Below the pieces are notes generated by a model that searched no databases, had not been told where the DNA came from, and saw only the letters and a list, made by a program, of their open reading frames with translations. Below, piece after piece: positions 35,381-48,259 of a stretch of 64,000 bases of DNA. Position 1 is the stretch's first letter, and each line of letters opens with the position of its first letter. Made by a program: the position numbers and the translations under genes. Origin of the DNA: Brasenia schreberi (lineage: Eukaryota; Streptophyta; Magnoliopsida; Nymphaeales; Cabombaceae); the NCBI GenBank assembly GCA_036023115.1, contig JAYKKT010000089.1, forward strand, positions 11,318,001 through 11,382,000, given 5' to 3'.

Positions 35381-35591
35381 GGATATATACATAGAGAGAG
35401 AGAAATATATGCATATGTACATGTATGTCTACTTACTATATATAATATATATTTTATACATGCATAAGCTGTAAAAATATATATAGTGGGATATATACAT
35501 AGCGAGAGAAATATATGTATATGTACATGTATGCCTACTTACTATATATAATATATATTTTATACATGCATAAGCTGTAAATATATATAGT
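35381..35591. repeat. 108-bp tandem duplication
   Basis: The segment starting ggatatatacatag and ending gcataagctgtaaa occurs at 35381-35488 and again from 35489 to about 35591. The copies are nearly identical, which suggests a recent event. Both are rich in TATA and ATAC motifs. Confidence 0.88.
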
Positions 35592-38500
35592 TTTCATATA
35601 TACACACAAATTCATCAATACATGCATTTTAGGTTGGGTTCTCATACGCTTTGGGTCAAGACGGGTGTAACACAGGTTACTTTTGATTAACTCGAACCTA
35701 ACCTGAGGTGCCTAGCTCTAGATACGGAGTTTTTTCGTCACACTTGGTTTTGGTTTTGTTTTTGGCTGTTCAAGTAATTACTCTCTTTTATGTCAAATGA
35801 TGCACATATTGTGTAGAGAGCGTTAGCAACGGCGTGACACCCTAACTCCTTTGTATTGGTGGAACTTTGACTCTTAGAAGGTGCATGTGTGGGAGTGTGT
35901 GTTAAGCTTTGATCTCTCTTAAATTAATATATTTTTCTCTTATATATATATAAATCAGATCCAATTATGTTTGACATGTTTATTTATGTTCACTCATTCT
36001 TTTTCAGTGGTATATACGTAATTTTTTTTTTTAAGTTAAAAATATAAAAAACGTTATTGTTACACTTATATCCTCAAAAAACAATAGTCAAAGATCTAAT
36101 ACCCTCTCTATTTATAGATCGAAAAAATACTTACAGAGAGAAAGAGAGCATTCAACTTCTTCTATTTTAAATAACTTTGATATATTTAGTAAAGAGAAAA
36201 GGACCTCTTTTTTCTATGTACGTATGTGTGTGTGGGGAGACATTAATTTTACTTGTAAGACGGTCAGAAACAGCGGCTGGTGTTTGATTAGAATAATTGA
36301 ACAGTAATTAAGAGTTGGAGACATTAATTAAGAGTTGTTATCCTTTTACAATCAGATATAAACCAAGCTGCGTGTATGTAGACATGATCGGTTTCTAACG
36401 AAGGTTTCAATCGGGAATTGGATGAAGAATTGAATTGATATGAAATCGGGGCTCATCCGATTAAGTTCTGATTTTACCTTTTATCAAACCGAAACCAGAT
36501 CCAACCATCGATTTTCGGCATTTTAAAAAACTTTTTCTTATAAAATTATTTCTTTTATAAAATTACCGGTTTGGTGTTTCCGGTCAATCAGAATCAATGG
36601 TTTGAAACCACACGTATCTATGTGTGTGAGAGAAAATCTAAAGTCCAATCAAGTGAGAATATGCAAACAAGCAAGGAAAGCAATATTTTACAGGGAAACC
36701 CTCATGCTAAGAGTTTTTCATAAAAGCACCTATGTCACAGGGCCATAGGCATTTTTTTTGAAAGAAACAAAAATTGACACATTATCCAAATTGAAGAGGT
36801 GATGGCAAATTTGCAAGCTTCTTTCTCTAAGACATTTATTTTATTTTATTTTTCAAATCTGTAACCTTCAGTAACTTGGAGCAAGGATGGCAATTTCTAT
36901 CCACCCTTTTCTACATGGGGGCAGCTCTTTTTGCTAAAAGACCTGCCCTTATACATATTATATATATACATATTATATATATATATATATATTATATAAT
37001 ATGTTTAACTGCATTTTGCCTGTTTAAACTATTGAAGTCTCGTTTTTGCCTTCACTTAAACTCATCTTCTTCTCCCAATTCTGGACCATTTTATTGTTTA
37101 GCAATGACTTCTTCATGCATCTCCAAACGAGCATCGCACAATTCTTTCTCACCTGAAGAATCCATCAACACAGAGAAAGCCAAGAAGATATAGTTGCTCT
37201 AATTGTCAACGCGAAAAATTAATGAAGCCTAATGTCCTCACATGATTTTTGTTTGATAGTTACGTGCTTTGTACTTCGAGAATAAAAACTTCTGCAACGT
37301 TTCATTAAACAAAACAGCTTTAGCTAATTGTAATCATGTTGGGTATAGTTGTTGGACTATGAATATGCTGCCAGCACTTGTTTATCATATGACCTATTCC
37401 AAACTTTACTGCCTCTTTCCTTTCTTCCGTCTAAAAAATGCAAATTCTTGTATTAGATGTTTCTTCCCCCACCACCAAGTGTCTAAATTATCAGATTCAC
37501 TTTGAAGTGAATGATGAATATATCTGAGTTTTTTCGGCACTTCTAGTACTGCGAACATAAACTCTGAGCAAGCTATGAATGTTATTAGAAATTAAAAGCT
37601 GGTGGGCTTGTCCTCACTATCTTTGCTGAATTAATTAGCGATTTACTTTGCATATCCGCTATGTTTATGTCTATAGCAAGTTTTTAAGTTAGCATATTGT
37701 GTTATCGGGATTGATTATATTGTTCCAAAGACTAAAAACAATCACAATGTACATTTAAGTATTATTAATTATGTTTAACAGACCTAGATTAGGACGGAGA
37801 ACAATATTGTAGGGATTTGTAATTAAAAATTATTTATTGATTACCAAGTTGAGGGTTGTAGATATGTTAACAAAACTTACAAAAAAAAAAAAATTCTACG
37901 ATACCTGCGTCAAATTATTGCGACTACATTTAAGGGGTCTCCTCCAATAATTAACACCTGTAGGTTGTAATCAAAGTATGTTCGCTTTTACGCATTTAAT
38001 ATTTATGGCAGACCTCTTGATGAGTAAAGATATACATTTGAGATCTGTATATTAAAATGAGACAGTTAAGAGTATGATAAAAGTTATATGATAAGTTATA
38101 ACAAGAGCAGCTTACACAGTTACCTTCTTTCTGGTGACTAGTTTTAAATCTACTTTGCCATGATTTTAGAATCAGATGTGCTTTATTTTTACTCTTATTG
38201 GCCTCGAACAATTACTACAATAAAAAGTTTATATGATGTTATTTATTTTGTTAATTTAAATGTATCGATTTGTAATTTGACACTTTACAGATATATTTTG
38301 GAAATAGTTTCCTATAGATAAAAAAGTATATGGGGTAAACAAGTACGCTATTTCAAGAAACTATCCTATCGAGAATTTAGATCTCTTATTTAGCGTAATG
38401 TTTTATAATGTAAACTCAAGTAGGAGTATGAATCCATTGCATATGAGTATAAATTCTTAATGGCTAGAGCTCTGGGCATTATGTGTTTTTAAAGCTTGTA

Positions 38501-41282
38501 CAGTATTACATGGAAATGACAGATTTAGAAACTAATGTTCCTTGGCTTGCGATCTGAGAAGTTCCTACTTCAAAATAATGCTTGTTACGTATAAGCTCGG
38601 CGGGATAGTGGCACCAGTCTTAAAATCAAGGTTTTAGAATTTCCTCACTTCTTTAAACTTAGGTGTCCATATATATCTAGTATATGTGTGTAAATATAAA
38701 ATCAATGTTTGTGCATATGATCCTCACATTGTATGTGTACAATAATCTAACGATGATCAGGACTCTCGGTAGTACTTTAAAGTATATATCTTCGGGTATC
38801 AATGTTCCTTAGTATACAAATAAGACAAAATAATCAACATGGGAATAAATTTAGGATAACAGATAACATTAGCTGAGCTTGCTCAAAAATATTAAATTTT
38901 GCCGATAAAGTTTCAAACATAGTCATTCAAATCAAAAAGTTACAACTTTATAGTGAAAACAATCCTGAAAAAATTTTCTATGGTGAAATAAGTAAAGTAG
39001 AGAAATTGGTGACGGTGGTGGTGATTTTATAAAACCATTGCGATAGGATGCGGTGATCGGACAGTGGTGGTGATGGATAGCTACTGCACCAGTGGTGAGT
39101 GGGGGGCATTTGAAATTGAAATCAAAAATGAAAGCGGTCCAAAAAAGGTTTCATGGAAGATGGTGGCTGGCGATCGGTGGTGATGGTGAATGGAAACGTA
39201 TATCGGTGAATTGAAAATGAGTTGGTACGTTGGCGATCAAAGGCGGTCGATACCATACAATGATTGTAGCCAAGGAGTGGTGGTGAAAAGGCAGAATTGC
39301 AAGTCAGAGGTGTTAAAAATGCTAAATCATAGAGGATAATGATTCAATGCTTCAAAGTCAAAAATGAAATGTTGGTGCATCCAATGTACTTGTATCATAG
39401 AGTTATGAAAAAGCAAAAGATCAGAATAAAGTGAAACAAAAGAAAACAATTAGTATTACTAGGATCTTATACGACCCGAGATTAGATTATCTTGAGGAGC
39501 AATTGAAATCAAATTACGAAGATTCAAATGAGCTTTAGGCTACTCCATTTGTCTTGAGCGGGTCTGTAACAGCCCGGGTGCACAAATTTAATCAACTATG
39601 TAATTGCATAATTTCTATGTTAGGCAATCTCTTCAAAATTAACAAATAGTTGCTATCGTCACTTTAGTAGATTACAATTACTGATCACTGGAGAATCGTG
39701 GTTCAAACATAATTGGACTCTGGAAAGGTACCTGAGGACCAAACTTAGCGATATAGAAGCAGCTTGCTCTAAGTGTACATTTCAACGTATAGCCAAGAAT
39801 TGCTGAAATGTAATCAAACACATGCTGCCGTTGCCCTGAGAATTGCATATGAAGAAATCCTTGTGGAACTAACATAAATGATCTATAACAGTATCATTTA
39901 AATCACTTTGTAAGAAATTAAGGATTATACCGTAATTTAGATTAGAGAAATGAGATGAAGATAACCAAGAATGAGTATAGACCTCTTCTATGCATCTCCT
40001 TGTACGTGAAAACTACCCAAATTCCCACTTACCTTTGGTGATCTGTTAGCCATCTTTTTAATATATACAAGTAATCATAATACATAATTTCATAAAACTT
40101 ATAGATTGATTTTCTACATGAATGAGCTAAATTTTTAAAATATTTTTAGCTACGAATATTCATTTACAAATGCAATATTATTCAATGTAATTAATAAAAA
40201 TACTATAAATTTTTAATTTGTAATGTGTATACATTAACTAATTTAAATAACATATTGTATTTCACTTCTTAATTAAGAACGTAAGCATAGTGTTAATGCA
40301 TATCCTATAAATAGTGACTTTTTCACCATAAGTTTCTCATCCTAACACATCAAGTCTGAACTATGCAGCTGTAACATACGAGCTTGCCATAAGCATTACC
40401 ATAAAACATTGCCAATTGCAGCATTTAATCGCAATAATAATCATATTAACACAATATAAAATGAGCTAATTTTTCATATACGGCGACCTCAGCATTTTTC
40501 AGAAGTAATTTTAAAGACTCAATGAAACAATAGCTATATAATTATAATACTGCAGAATTTATCAATTTCATGATATATTATCAAATATCCAAAAATTATC
40601 AGATGCACGATTAATTATCAATTGAATATAAATTTCCATTAATTATTTATTTTTCGAATTCAATTATAAATGACAGACAGATTATGAAATATGTCCTGAT
40701 TTTAATTAAAATACTTGATCGCATTTAGATCTTTTACCAGAACTAAAAAGACATCAAAAGTAAAATTCTATCATTCTTGAGTATTATTATTTGAAGTTTT
40801 AGCATTATTATTATTATTGACGACTAAAAGCTGTTTAATCCATTAGCAGCCTTAAATTCTTTCTAAAGTTATTGAAATTGCAATTAATTGATTGTGCATT
40901 ATGTGTTGTCATTATTGGTTATCATTATTATTATTAATATTGATTGGAAAAGAATAGAATTATTATTGACGAAAATAATTATTATTTATGAGAAATATTT
41001 ATCAACATAATTATTAAGAATATACACAAATGTTTATATATTTCTTAGATTGAAAAAAATATTCCAAGAATTCTTTATTATTATTATTATTATATTTTGA
41101 ACAATTTTATGAATTCTTTTTTTTTACACAATTTTTCACTTTTATACTTAGTATATATAAATTTAATGGTAAATGTCTAAATTAACATATACATTTTTTT
41201 TAATTGTAATATGGATTGTTTCATAATAAATTTAATTTTATAAAGTATTTTCATAAAATAAATTTTTAACATTTCTTTATAT
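35592..41282. other. Gene-poor intergenic DNA
   Basis: No coding exon was recognised on either strand. It includes a TA run near 36957-37000, an A tract near 37880, a stretch at 39010-39300 rich in gtggtggtgat-like units (a loose minisatellite), and very AT-rich DNA from about 40000 onwards. Confidence 0.45.
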
Positions 41283-41319
41283 AATTTTGGAGATAAAATA
41301 TTATTATTATTTATTTTAA

Positions 41320-41365
<46 letters not shown>

Positions 41366-41502
41366 TTAAATTGCAACATGGATGTCACATGTTACATTTT
41401 ACTACGGTATTAATGTGATTACCATAATGACAAATTTTTAAACAAGTTGTTCAATGTCAAAATGATGATATCGTTAGAATATAAAAGCATGAACATTATC
41501 TT

Positions 41503-41533
<31 letters not shown>

Positions 41534-41560
41534 TATTATTATTATTGTTACTGCTACTAC
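41283..41560. repeat. (TTA)n microsatellites
   Basis: Two long ATT/TTA runs, about 41320-41365 and 41503-41546, lie in AT-rich DNA. Smaller ATT runs occur nearby (about 40808-40820 and 41077-41092). Confidence 0.93.
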
Positions 41561-43285
41561 ATTTTTTAGTTTATAAAACATAATTAATCTTTATTTTCTA
41601 TAATAAATTATATTTAATTAATTTTAGTATATTTTCATGCAAGTTTTTCTTACTCTTGGGTGATGTGTATATATTGAAGCTTTGTAAATAATATTGAATA
41701 ATTATATGAATAAATATTGTAATTTAAAAAATATTATGGGTTTTCAAAACAAAGAGGTTGAGGTGGATGCTCAAATTTACATTGAGGTATTTAGAAAAGG
41801 TTTGTGGGAACAACAACGAAAGAAGAAATTTGAAGGGAACACCTTTAGGTAACTTAGAGCATTTGAAGAGGTCAAATAAAACTCTAATGAGAAAGCACAA
41901 GACACTACATTAAATGCTTTAAAAGAGGTTGAAGAAGGCCTCAAATGTAAACATGGCTGGTTTGGAACCAGCACAGCAGTTTGAATAGAATTGTTTCCAC
42001 ACCTTTCATGGAACTTGAACCTGTGGTTCCAAACCACCAATCCCATAAATTTTCAAAATATTTTTTCTTTAAAAGTTTAAATTTTTTAATGTTCATTTTG
42101 GGTTTTGAGCGGTTTAGTACAAACCCAAACTGAAACAGATGATTTCAAACCGAAACTAGAACCGGCCTGTCCCAGCTTGCTTCCGGTTCCAGGAAAACCT
42201 GAACCAGCCATGTTTGCTCAATGTATTGGAAGAAGACAGGATCTTACCTTTTCAGTTATGGTGAACAAGAATCCATGTAGCGGATCCCACTTAGTGTGTG
42301 ATAAGGCTTAGTTTTGGATTTGGAAAGGTAAATCTCTGAGAGAGAGATTGAAAATATGCACAAGATATATGAAAAAATTTCTTTAATCTCATATATAAGG
42401 CTGATCGGCAATCGAGATCTATATAGAAAATTGAAAGATATATCGTTTCCTAGCTGCATTGATCTCTTTAATCTCATATATAAGGAAAAGCAAGATAGAG
42501 GACAAACATTGCTCATAAAAAGGAAAGCTTGGTTATTGGAAAGGGCGTACCTGAACTGTTGGCCTATGTGCTCGGACATGTCCGGTTCCGGGTAGCCCAG
42601 AACCTGGAAATTTTAATCGTAATTGGCCCAGAGTCATCTGTTTCGAACAGTTTTGATTTCAGTCCAGAATCATTTATCCTATTAAAACATTAAAAATTAT
42701 AAGAAAAATCTTTAAAAGACCGAAATTGGAGGTTCGAAACTGCTGATTCCAGTTTGGTTCCAATTCCAGTTTTATAAAAGGTAAAACCGAAGCGGGTGGT
42801 CTCCAGTTCTGGACCATGTTCCAGTTTCACCGGTTCCGGCTTCAACCATTTCTTACCCAGGTTCAATTCCGACTGGATCCTCGGGCTGACTAAGAACTGG
42901 CCATGTTTATTAATGTGTACGGTGTATGGTGTTTTCTCAGTTCGACAAGCTTTTCAAGAACGAGCTCAAGAGCTTAAGCCCTCAGATAAGAGTTTGATCA
43001 AGATTGTGCTCAACCATTTACCGCACGGGTCAAGCTTGCCCATACTTGGACTCAACTCGATTTCGTTACACCCTTATTGGCAATTAGGAGTGAAGAAGGA
43101 TGATAACTTGATATGCTGTTCTGAATATCCATGAATCTGGACCTTTTGCTTGCACTATATCATTTGGATTTCATATTGGAATTGACAGTACTCACGATTA
43201 TGCAGGATTACGCATGAAAGATCCTTTTCCAACTCCTTTGTCAGCCAAATATGTGATCCTTCCATTAAGAGGTTTTTATACAACA
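41561..43285. other. Intergenic DNA with low-copy repeats and a LINE tail relic
   Basis: No gene recognised. A degraded RTE 3' end lies at about 42262-42318 (gaacaagaatccatgtag ... aaggcttagtttt). The phrase tctttaatctcatatataagg occurs twice (about 42381 and 42462). Segments with ggttcc/ccggtt units recur in both orientations at 42100-42210 and 42580-42850, which looks like a diverged inverted pair. Confidence 0.45.
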
Positions 43286-43555
43286 ATCACTGAGCCTTTT
43301 TTGGGGTTGGATACATGGATTCTTTGTTCCCATGAAGATCGATCATATGCCATGGTAACAGTTAACTCAACATAAGCTAGATCATTCATCCTTGATTGTT
43401 TCCTTCCAACACTTTTGTGATCTCCCTCTTCCTCTTTTTACATTTTCACCATATAATTTCTTATACCCTTTTACGAGGGTTTTCTTTGATCACCTTTTCA
43501 TTTGTCCAAATAATCTTAAAGGATTCTCTCATTTTATTATTTTAGACTCCAATAC
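43286..43555 (-). mobile_element. Old RTE LINE 3' relic
   Basis: The sequence agccttttttggggttgga, tacatggattctttgttccc, then gttaactcaacataagct matches the minus orientation of the RTE 3' end, with many substitutions. It runs to about the ggattctctcattttatt equivalent. Confidence 0.75.
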
Positions 43556-43599
43556 TTGGTTTAGATAAAGTGTGAAAGCCCATCCAGTACACTTTCGTT

Positions 43600-44390
43600 C
43601 GAAAAACTATTGAGGATGACGTAGTATGCTGTAAAGTAGAGCTAGCTGAATGCTAGCATATGCTCTTGGAATGTGGTCACACAAAGAGCATTCTAAAGAA
43701 TGATGTCTTGCAGAAGATACAAGTCACTGCTAATCAGTGGTTGGAATTTGTTAAATCACTTTTTTGCACAGTTAGATTGGAAACGAAGAGTTGTTGAGCA
43801 TGACCTGGTCTGCTGCAACCCTGAAACGGGAAGGAATACGGGTGCTGGAACCTGAAGAATCAGAAACTATGTTGTATGTAATTCGAAGGCTTTCCAGAAA
43901 GCATGCATGGAAGGCAGGGGCAAGCCGAATTCAAGCAGTCTGATAACAAGATGGAGGCCTTCTCCTGGCTTCTTAAAGCTAAATGTGGACTATGCAGAGT
44001 CACAGGATGAGCAAGTTGCAGGTTCTGATACGAACACTAAAGACCACACGGGATTTTACTGCAGGAAAAGCCAGACAAGGAAGGAAACACGCTACACCAT
44101 ATCGAAGTGAACTCCAAGCAATCAGGGTAGGGCTTATATTTGCAGAGCAACATGACTTCTGAAACATGGTACTGGAGAGCAACTCTCGAATGGCGATTCA
44201 AGCAATTGAAGAAAGAGAAGAGGACCTATGGCAGGAAGGTATTATTCTACAAGATATATTCGGACAAGCATGATGCCTTGACAGCTTTGATCACTCTTTC
44301 GTTTATCGTCATTGTAGTAGAGCAGCAGATGCAATTGCTGAACACCATGGAAACTGTACCTCGGCTGAATTCTTATCCTCATTCCTGATT
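43600..44390 (+). pseudogene. RNase H / zf-RVT remnant of an L1-type retrotransposon
   Basis: The conceptual pieces HMLLECGHTKS at about 43660 (zinc-binding end of plant L1 reverse transcriptase), RWRPSPGFLKLNVDYA at about 43950 and RHCSRAADAIAEHHGN at about 44310 resemble the RNase H-like domain (RVT_3 type) common in plant non-LTR elements and derived host genes. The pieces lie in different frames with stops between, so the copy is dead. No ends or target duplication were found. It belongs to a different lineage from the RTE copies, which lack RNase H. Confidence 0.55.
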
Positions 44391-45754
44391 ATTGATGCTG
44401 AATGATGATGCGATTTATCCTGTTATTGACAAAAGCCTATTGAGGTGTCTTTTCCCTCTAAATGCCTACTATTTTGGTGTATTATCCCTCTTAAGTGCCT
44501 TGGTAACAAAATTGTCATAACAAATCTTGGATGATTCAAGCCCCAAGGGGCCATACCCAACTCACTAGCGGTCAGATCTACAATTCAGGAGTTCAGTACC
44601 TTGTCTGCATCAGTAAGGGTCTGCCTAGCCCTCTTCTTAGCAAACAAAAGGATATGGAATGAGCCAACCATTAGCTATAAAATGCGGTACATATGCACAT
44701 TATCATTAACACATTTATTTCATTTCCCTTTTGTTCATTTCTCTTTCCTAATATTAATTTATAGTTGTAGCCCTTCTCTTCCAGATAATAGATTTTTCCT
44801 TTTGTTCTCCACTGCTTTTTCTTTATGCATTTTGTTGCATAATCAAATCCACTACCATCATACTACCAGAATATGCTTTGAGTTGTGAAATTCACCAAAA
44901 GTCCTTTCTAGATGGATCTTCCCAATTTTTAACGTCCAAGTGCTTGTCATGTATATTTTTCAAGTGAATAAGAATCATTTGAATCCGAACTCGAATGATT
45001 GAAATACAATCAAAAGGAACGGACCATGTCAGAGGAATCCCAGGCTTCAGTTGACTGAGTATACCTTCTCGAAAAATGGCTATAACTCAGTTGTTTCTAA
45101 TCCAAAATTGGCCGATTTTAATCCTTTAGAAAAGTTTTCTTGTCCTCTTTCTGTGGAATCAAGAATCGCACGAATTGGAGTTCGAACGAGAGAGTTATAA
45201 AGAAGACAAACCAACCATGTCTAAAAATCTGTAATAAGAGTACCAACAGAATCCTAATAAGATTGGAAAAATCACCATAAATTCAATTCTTATCATAAAT
45301 CAGTTGATTTTTGGTCTGTTGGATAGCTCTGTGTCTAGATCCCAATGCACCCAAAATCACATCAGGTAGAGTTGTATCGAGGGAGATACAACCAAAATAT
45401 TGTGACCTTATCAAGTAGTTCGTGGTTGACTCAATTTTCGCACCGAGGTGACCTGAACCTGGACCGTTTATAAGGTTTTAACCCAAACCCTAATACCAAC
45501 TCGAGAAAGCTTAGGAAGAGCTCCAAAAGGCCAAAGAGGAGCTTTAGAAAGCCGTCGTGACCCTGGTTGCAATCATCCCTCACTGTGATATGCTTAGTTG
45601 GATTCCCAAAGATCCCAACAATACCTAATCCTCTTGAGGGTGGAGGTTAGAGCCCTTTGGCCTACCTCACACTTTATCAAACAATAGAATCTCTTTGCCA
45701 TTAAACGGTAGCTCATTTCAGTGACAACAAACTCATCCATTAATATGATATCAT
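44391..45754. other. Intergenic DNA, no recognised gene
   Basis: Nothing could be assigned. The stretch at 45000-45250 (aaaatggctataactcagtt and cgaattggagttcgaacg) resembles phrases common in the untranslated parts of plant retrotransposons, but no coding part accompanies it. Confidence 0.4.
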
Positions 45755-46460
45755 CCATGAATAACATACACTACAGTACTTGATCTTGAATATGCTTTAT
45801 TAACTTGTCAATAACTAAGATATATAAAGTTGATCTTTGATGTAATCCAATATTAACTTTAAAGAAATTTGTTATTCCTTCATAAGTACTCGTACATGTT
45901 TTTGTACCTCCATATGCATCTCTTATAAAATCAGTGTATGTCAATGGCATATCTCTCTTTTTGAAGGTTCTCCAAAAAATCTCTTGATATCATATCATAA
46001 GTTTTTTCTAAATCAATCAATGTACCCCTTGTATGGCAGTACCAAGCCTTGTGTTAGGCTTTCGCTAGCCAACGCAAAACTTTGTCAGACTTATTTATCA
46101 TGAATTCTACAAATTATGATAGGGTTATGTGGAAACAAAGAATCCATTTAGTCAATCTCATCTAGTATGAGAAAAGGCTTAGTTGTAGTTGTTGTAGAAT
46201 GAATATTCTTTTTGTTTGCTCTAAAATGTTCCAAGAGGTGTAGTAGTAGATCTTTCATGCATGAATCCAAATTAGTTCTTCATTATATTCGATACTTGTC
46301 TCAATCTTCACTGAATAATTCTTTCCCATAATTTCTTTGTATGACTCATCAATAACTCTACAAAACAATTCTTTCCCATAATTTTAAAGTCCATTATAAG
46401 AGTTTTCTATGTGCTCATCTATTTTTAGATGATCTATAATTACATAAACTCTAGTTAAGA
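45755..46460 (-). mobile_element. Decayed RTE LINE reverse-transcriptase fragment
   Basis: Minus-oriented relic of the reverse transcriptase core: aataacatacactacagtac, cttgatcttgaatatg, ttccttcataagtactcgta and ttttttctaaatcaatcaat correspond to the FADD, HQGS and DLEKAYDRV regions of the better copies. It is interrupted at about 46035-46192 by a short plus-oriented LINE derivative and then resumes with gctctaaaatgttccaag. Confidence 0.7.
46035..46192 (+). mobile_element. Short RTE derivative joining the 5' and 3' ends of the LINE
   Basis: The first half (ttgtgttaggctttcgct ... caaattatga) matches the extreme 5' region of the full-length LINE (compare 15074-15145). The second half (ggaaacaaagaatccattta ... 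aggcttagttgtagttgttg) matches its extreme 3' end. The whole coding part is missing. It could be an internally deleted copy or a SINE-like non-autonomous derivative. No clear target duplication was seen. Confidence 0.6.
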
Positions 46461-46589
46461 TAGGTTAGCTTGACTTATAACATCAATTGACCATATGATA
46501 AACTAGTATCGAATTTGAATAGGAATTTCATTAAAGATAAATCCAAAACATCATAAAGGCAAATCTAGATCCAAGTTAGCATTAGGACC

Positions 46590-46740
46590 AATATTACCTG
46601 TATCGCACAATATAGGGCATATCATATCATATCGTGAGAAATCATGATAAGATACAAGAAGCATATCGCTCTATACGAACTTATTATCCCATATCGTACG
46701 ATAAGGGTCATATCGTATGACACAAGAATGTATAATATGA
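46590..46740. repeat. Degenerate GTATCG/CGATAC patch
   Basis: Motifs gtatcgcac, catatcgta, gataagatac, catatcgtacgataagg and catatcgtatgac cluster in both orientations, as in the left subterminal array of the hAT element at 17974. It may be the relic of a non-autonomous member; no inverted ends or duplication were found. Confidence 0.45.
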
Positions 46741-47806
46741 TACACTTTTATTTGTAAAAACACCCAAATGAGCTGAACGCTCAATGTAATTTTTGCTTGT
46801 TTGGGGTATTTTTGCTTGTTTGGGGTTTCTCTTGAATGCTACGTAACCAAGAAGAAGATCTCTGACGGTCCGACCTCGATGACACCACCACTCCAACAAT
46901 GACAGTGCGATGACACCCTTTGAGTAAGCTGTGTTATCGAGGTTACGAGTGCTTGTCCACGTTGCAATACCATGATACTGGGGAATCAAAATCTTGTCTT
47001 GTTATCCTCTCAATCTCAATGAAGTATCAAATGATATAAAACTTGAGTTGAGAGGATCACACATGCTTACTCGTTTCTTTACACACACATGGGGTGTGCC
47101 ATACAATAGATATAACTTACCAAGGTGATAAAGGCCAAGTCACTCACTACCGGTTAATGATAAGAAAGAGATTTAAAGCAATGATGAAAAACAACATAAT
47201 GAGAATTGCTTAGACCTCATCCTATTTAGGATCAAAACAACCCCCTAGCTAGGTTAAGGCACATTAATTAGATAAGCAATACTTGGTATAAAGACTCCTA
47301 AGAAATGAGCAATCACCCTATAAAATGATGATGCAGACTCCACAATCTATGAATCTTTAATTACTATTTTGGTAATTGCTAAGAATCTCCTGACTTAAAC
47401 GTGTGCTTCACTCTTTGAGTGACCTCCTGTTGGAGTAGACAAATAGCCTTGAGTTTACTTAAGTCATTATTGCTCTATTCACCCAACAATGATTTGGGTT
47501 GAAACAGGGTTAGAGCGATGGTTCCGCCTCAAGCACGAGTAAGAGGTCCCTGATAGCGATGGGTGAACCCGTCTGAACAAGTTAGATCATTAGTGCCTCA
47601 TCCTTCATCAAAACCTACAAAAATAATGTAAAGAACCACAAGAACCTATCACAAGATGTATTGAGATATAAATTGAAAAGCAAAAAATTATTTTTTGAAT
47701 CAATAATTGTACTTTTTACCTTCAACATCAAATCTCAATCATTCTATCATTGTTAAGGATTTCGTGTCTATGAGTTCTTTAAATCTACACCCTCTCTCTT
47801 TCTCTT

Positions 47807-47841
<35 letters not shown>

Positions 47842-47950
47842 TAATAAACGGACGTTAGAATTGGAGTAACATTATACAAGTACTAAGCTCGGATTTCTAC
47901 CTGATCCGATAGAGTATGGGGTTTGGCTTTTTCTTTCCATGTTTAACGGG
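46741..47950. other. Intergenic DNA upstream of the hAT-derived gene
   Basis: No gene recognised. It contains a TA run at about 47808-47830 followed by tgtatgtatgta. The right end should hold the promoter of the hAT-derived gene. Confidence 0.45.
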
Positions 47951-47957
47951 TATAAAG
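47951..47957 (+). promoter_or_regulatory. Possible TATA box of the hAT-derived gene
   Basis: The sequence tataaag in the context acgggtataaagcaa lies 303 bases before the ATG at 48260. It would give a leader of about 275 bases ending in a purine-rich agaaagaagaag stretch. Only the motif and its distance support it. Confidence 0.3.
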
Positions 47958-48259
47958 CAAAAGTTTGAGTTTCGGGTACAAGAATACCCGTCTCAGACCC
48001 ACCCCATTCCCATTTCGTTCCCAGAAAATTCAAAAAAATTAAAACAAGAAACAAAGAACCACAGACCATAATTAAAAAGAGGGAAAAATAAGGATAAAAT
48101 CCCCCGAATTTAGCCCGTCCGTTTTTAAAAGCAGAAAAGGAAAATAGATAAATAAAGGGCCAGAGATGCAGAAAAAACAGAACCGGGCGATTTAGGGATC
48201 TCTCCGCAGAAAGAAGCTGCAAGAAGAAAGCTAAGAAAGAAGAAGAAAGAAAGAAGAAG

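Noticed and set aside
35169..35381. Periodic open frame over the 18-bp minisatellite as a repeat protein
   Set aside because: The unit is a multiple of three, so any open frame looks periodic; there is no start context, flanking exon or family match.
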